Origin: Bryobacterales bacterium
Lineage (GTDB): Bacteria; Acidobacteriota; Terriglobia; Bryobacterales; Bryobacteraceae
Length of the DNA: 5,095 nt
Assembly: GCA_003517725.1 (NCBI GenBank)
Contig: DOZZ01000211.1
Location: 578 to 5,672, forward strand
Direction of reading: 5' to 3'
In this document: positions 5,072 through 5,095 of the stretch, in pieces
Layout of the letters: each line of letters starts with the position of its first letter
Position numbering within the stretch: position 1 is the first letter of the stretch
Program-made: the position numbers and the translations under genes
The notes under the pieces: generated by a model
Seen by the model: only the letters and a program-made list of their open reading frames with translations
Database searches by the model: none
What the model was told of the DNA's origin: nothing

Positions 5072-5095
5072 TGCGCGAAAGTGCCAGATCAGGCT
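5072..5095 (-). repeat. right arm of the 24-bp inverted repeat, reaching the window edge
   Basis: This is the exact reverse complement of 4916-4939. The window ends at its last matched base, so its true length, any target-site duplication and any second palindrome array beyond it cannot be seen. Together the arms enclose 132 nt and form an element of at least 180 bp, consistent with a MITE-like or palindromic repeat element. Confidence 0.9.

Larger units (their letters stand above)
4776..5095. other. structured non-coding region downstream of the metallothionein
   Basis: I see no credible gene in these 320 bases. They hold two adjacent stem-loops (4781-4837), the five-unit palindromic array (4840-4913), a short hairpin (4913-4928) and a 24-bp inverted repeat with its 132-nt interior (4916-5095). 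Open frames on the minus strand across it translate to low-complexity Ser/Pro/Gly/Arg repeats produced by the palindromic array and are not convincing proteins. The interior 4940-5071 is less GC-rich than the array and shows no recognisable coding or RNA motif. Confidence 0.7.

Overview
The window is GC-rich DNA with dense, GC-ending codons. It suggests a soil or sediment bacterium with a periplasm. The gene mix (a catalytic/non-catalytic M16 peptidase pair, a stand-alone GTP cyclohydrolase II, a LytS-type kinase and a small metallothionein) together with short GGGGACA-type intergenic hairpins is reminiscent of Acidobacteriota (Bryobacter/Solibacter-like). That assignment is an impression and has not been tested by any search.

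Layout. (1) 1-2514, plus strand: two M16 peptidase genes 12 nt apart. The first is cut by the left edge inside its HxxEH zinc motif. It keeps the catalytic residues but lacks the Arg/Tyr pair of the partner domain. The second has a signal peptide, has lost HxxEH and keeps R313/Y320. They look like the two halves of one secreted heterodimeric protease. (2) 2511-2663: a convergent junction with a perfect 9-bp hairpin, two interleaved 9-bp inverted repeats, and a possible 50-codon ORF that starts in a GTGA overlap with the second peptidase gene. (3) 2649-3263, minus strand: ribA, GTP cyclohydrolase II of riboflavin synthesis, with all zinc and catalytic residues present. (4) 3264-3305: a 42-nt divergent spacer holding the palindrome CATTATAATG, which reads as TATAAT on both strands. 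(5) 3306-4775, plus strand: a membrane sensor kinase of the LytS/YehU type, followed after 15 nt and a strong Shine-Dalgarno by an intact 47-residue bacterial metallothionein. No response regulator lies in the window. (6) 4776-5095: non-coding, highly structured DNA. It holds two adjacent stem-loops, an array of five short hairpins built on TCCC(C)CGAAGGG(G)A (UUCG tetraloops on the other strand), and then a perfect 24-bp inverted repeat whose right arm runs into the window edge.

How the parts relate: the two peptidases probably act together outside the cytoplasm, and RibA is an independent housekeeping enzyme. The kinase and metallothionein appear to be co-transcribed, which would link a membrane sensor to a metal-binding protein. 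The unexplained part is the structured tail after the metallothionein and the inverted-repeat element next to it. No phage, CRISPR, tRNA, rRNA or intact transposase gene is visible.
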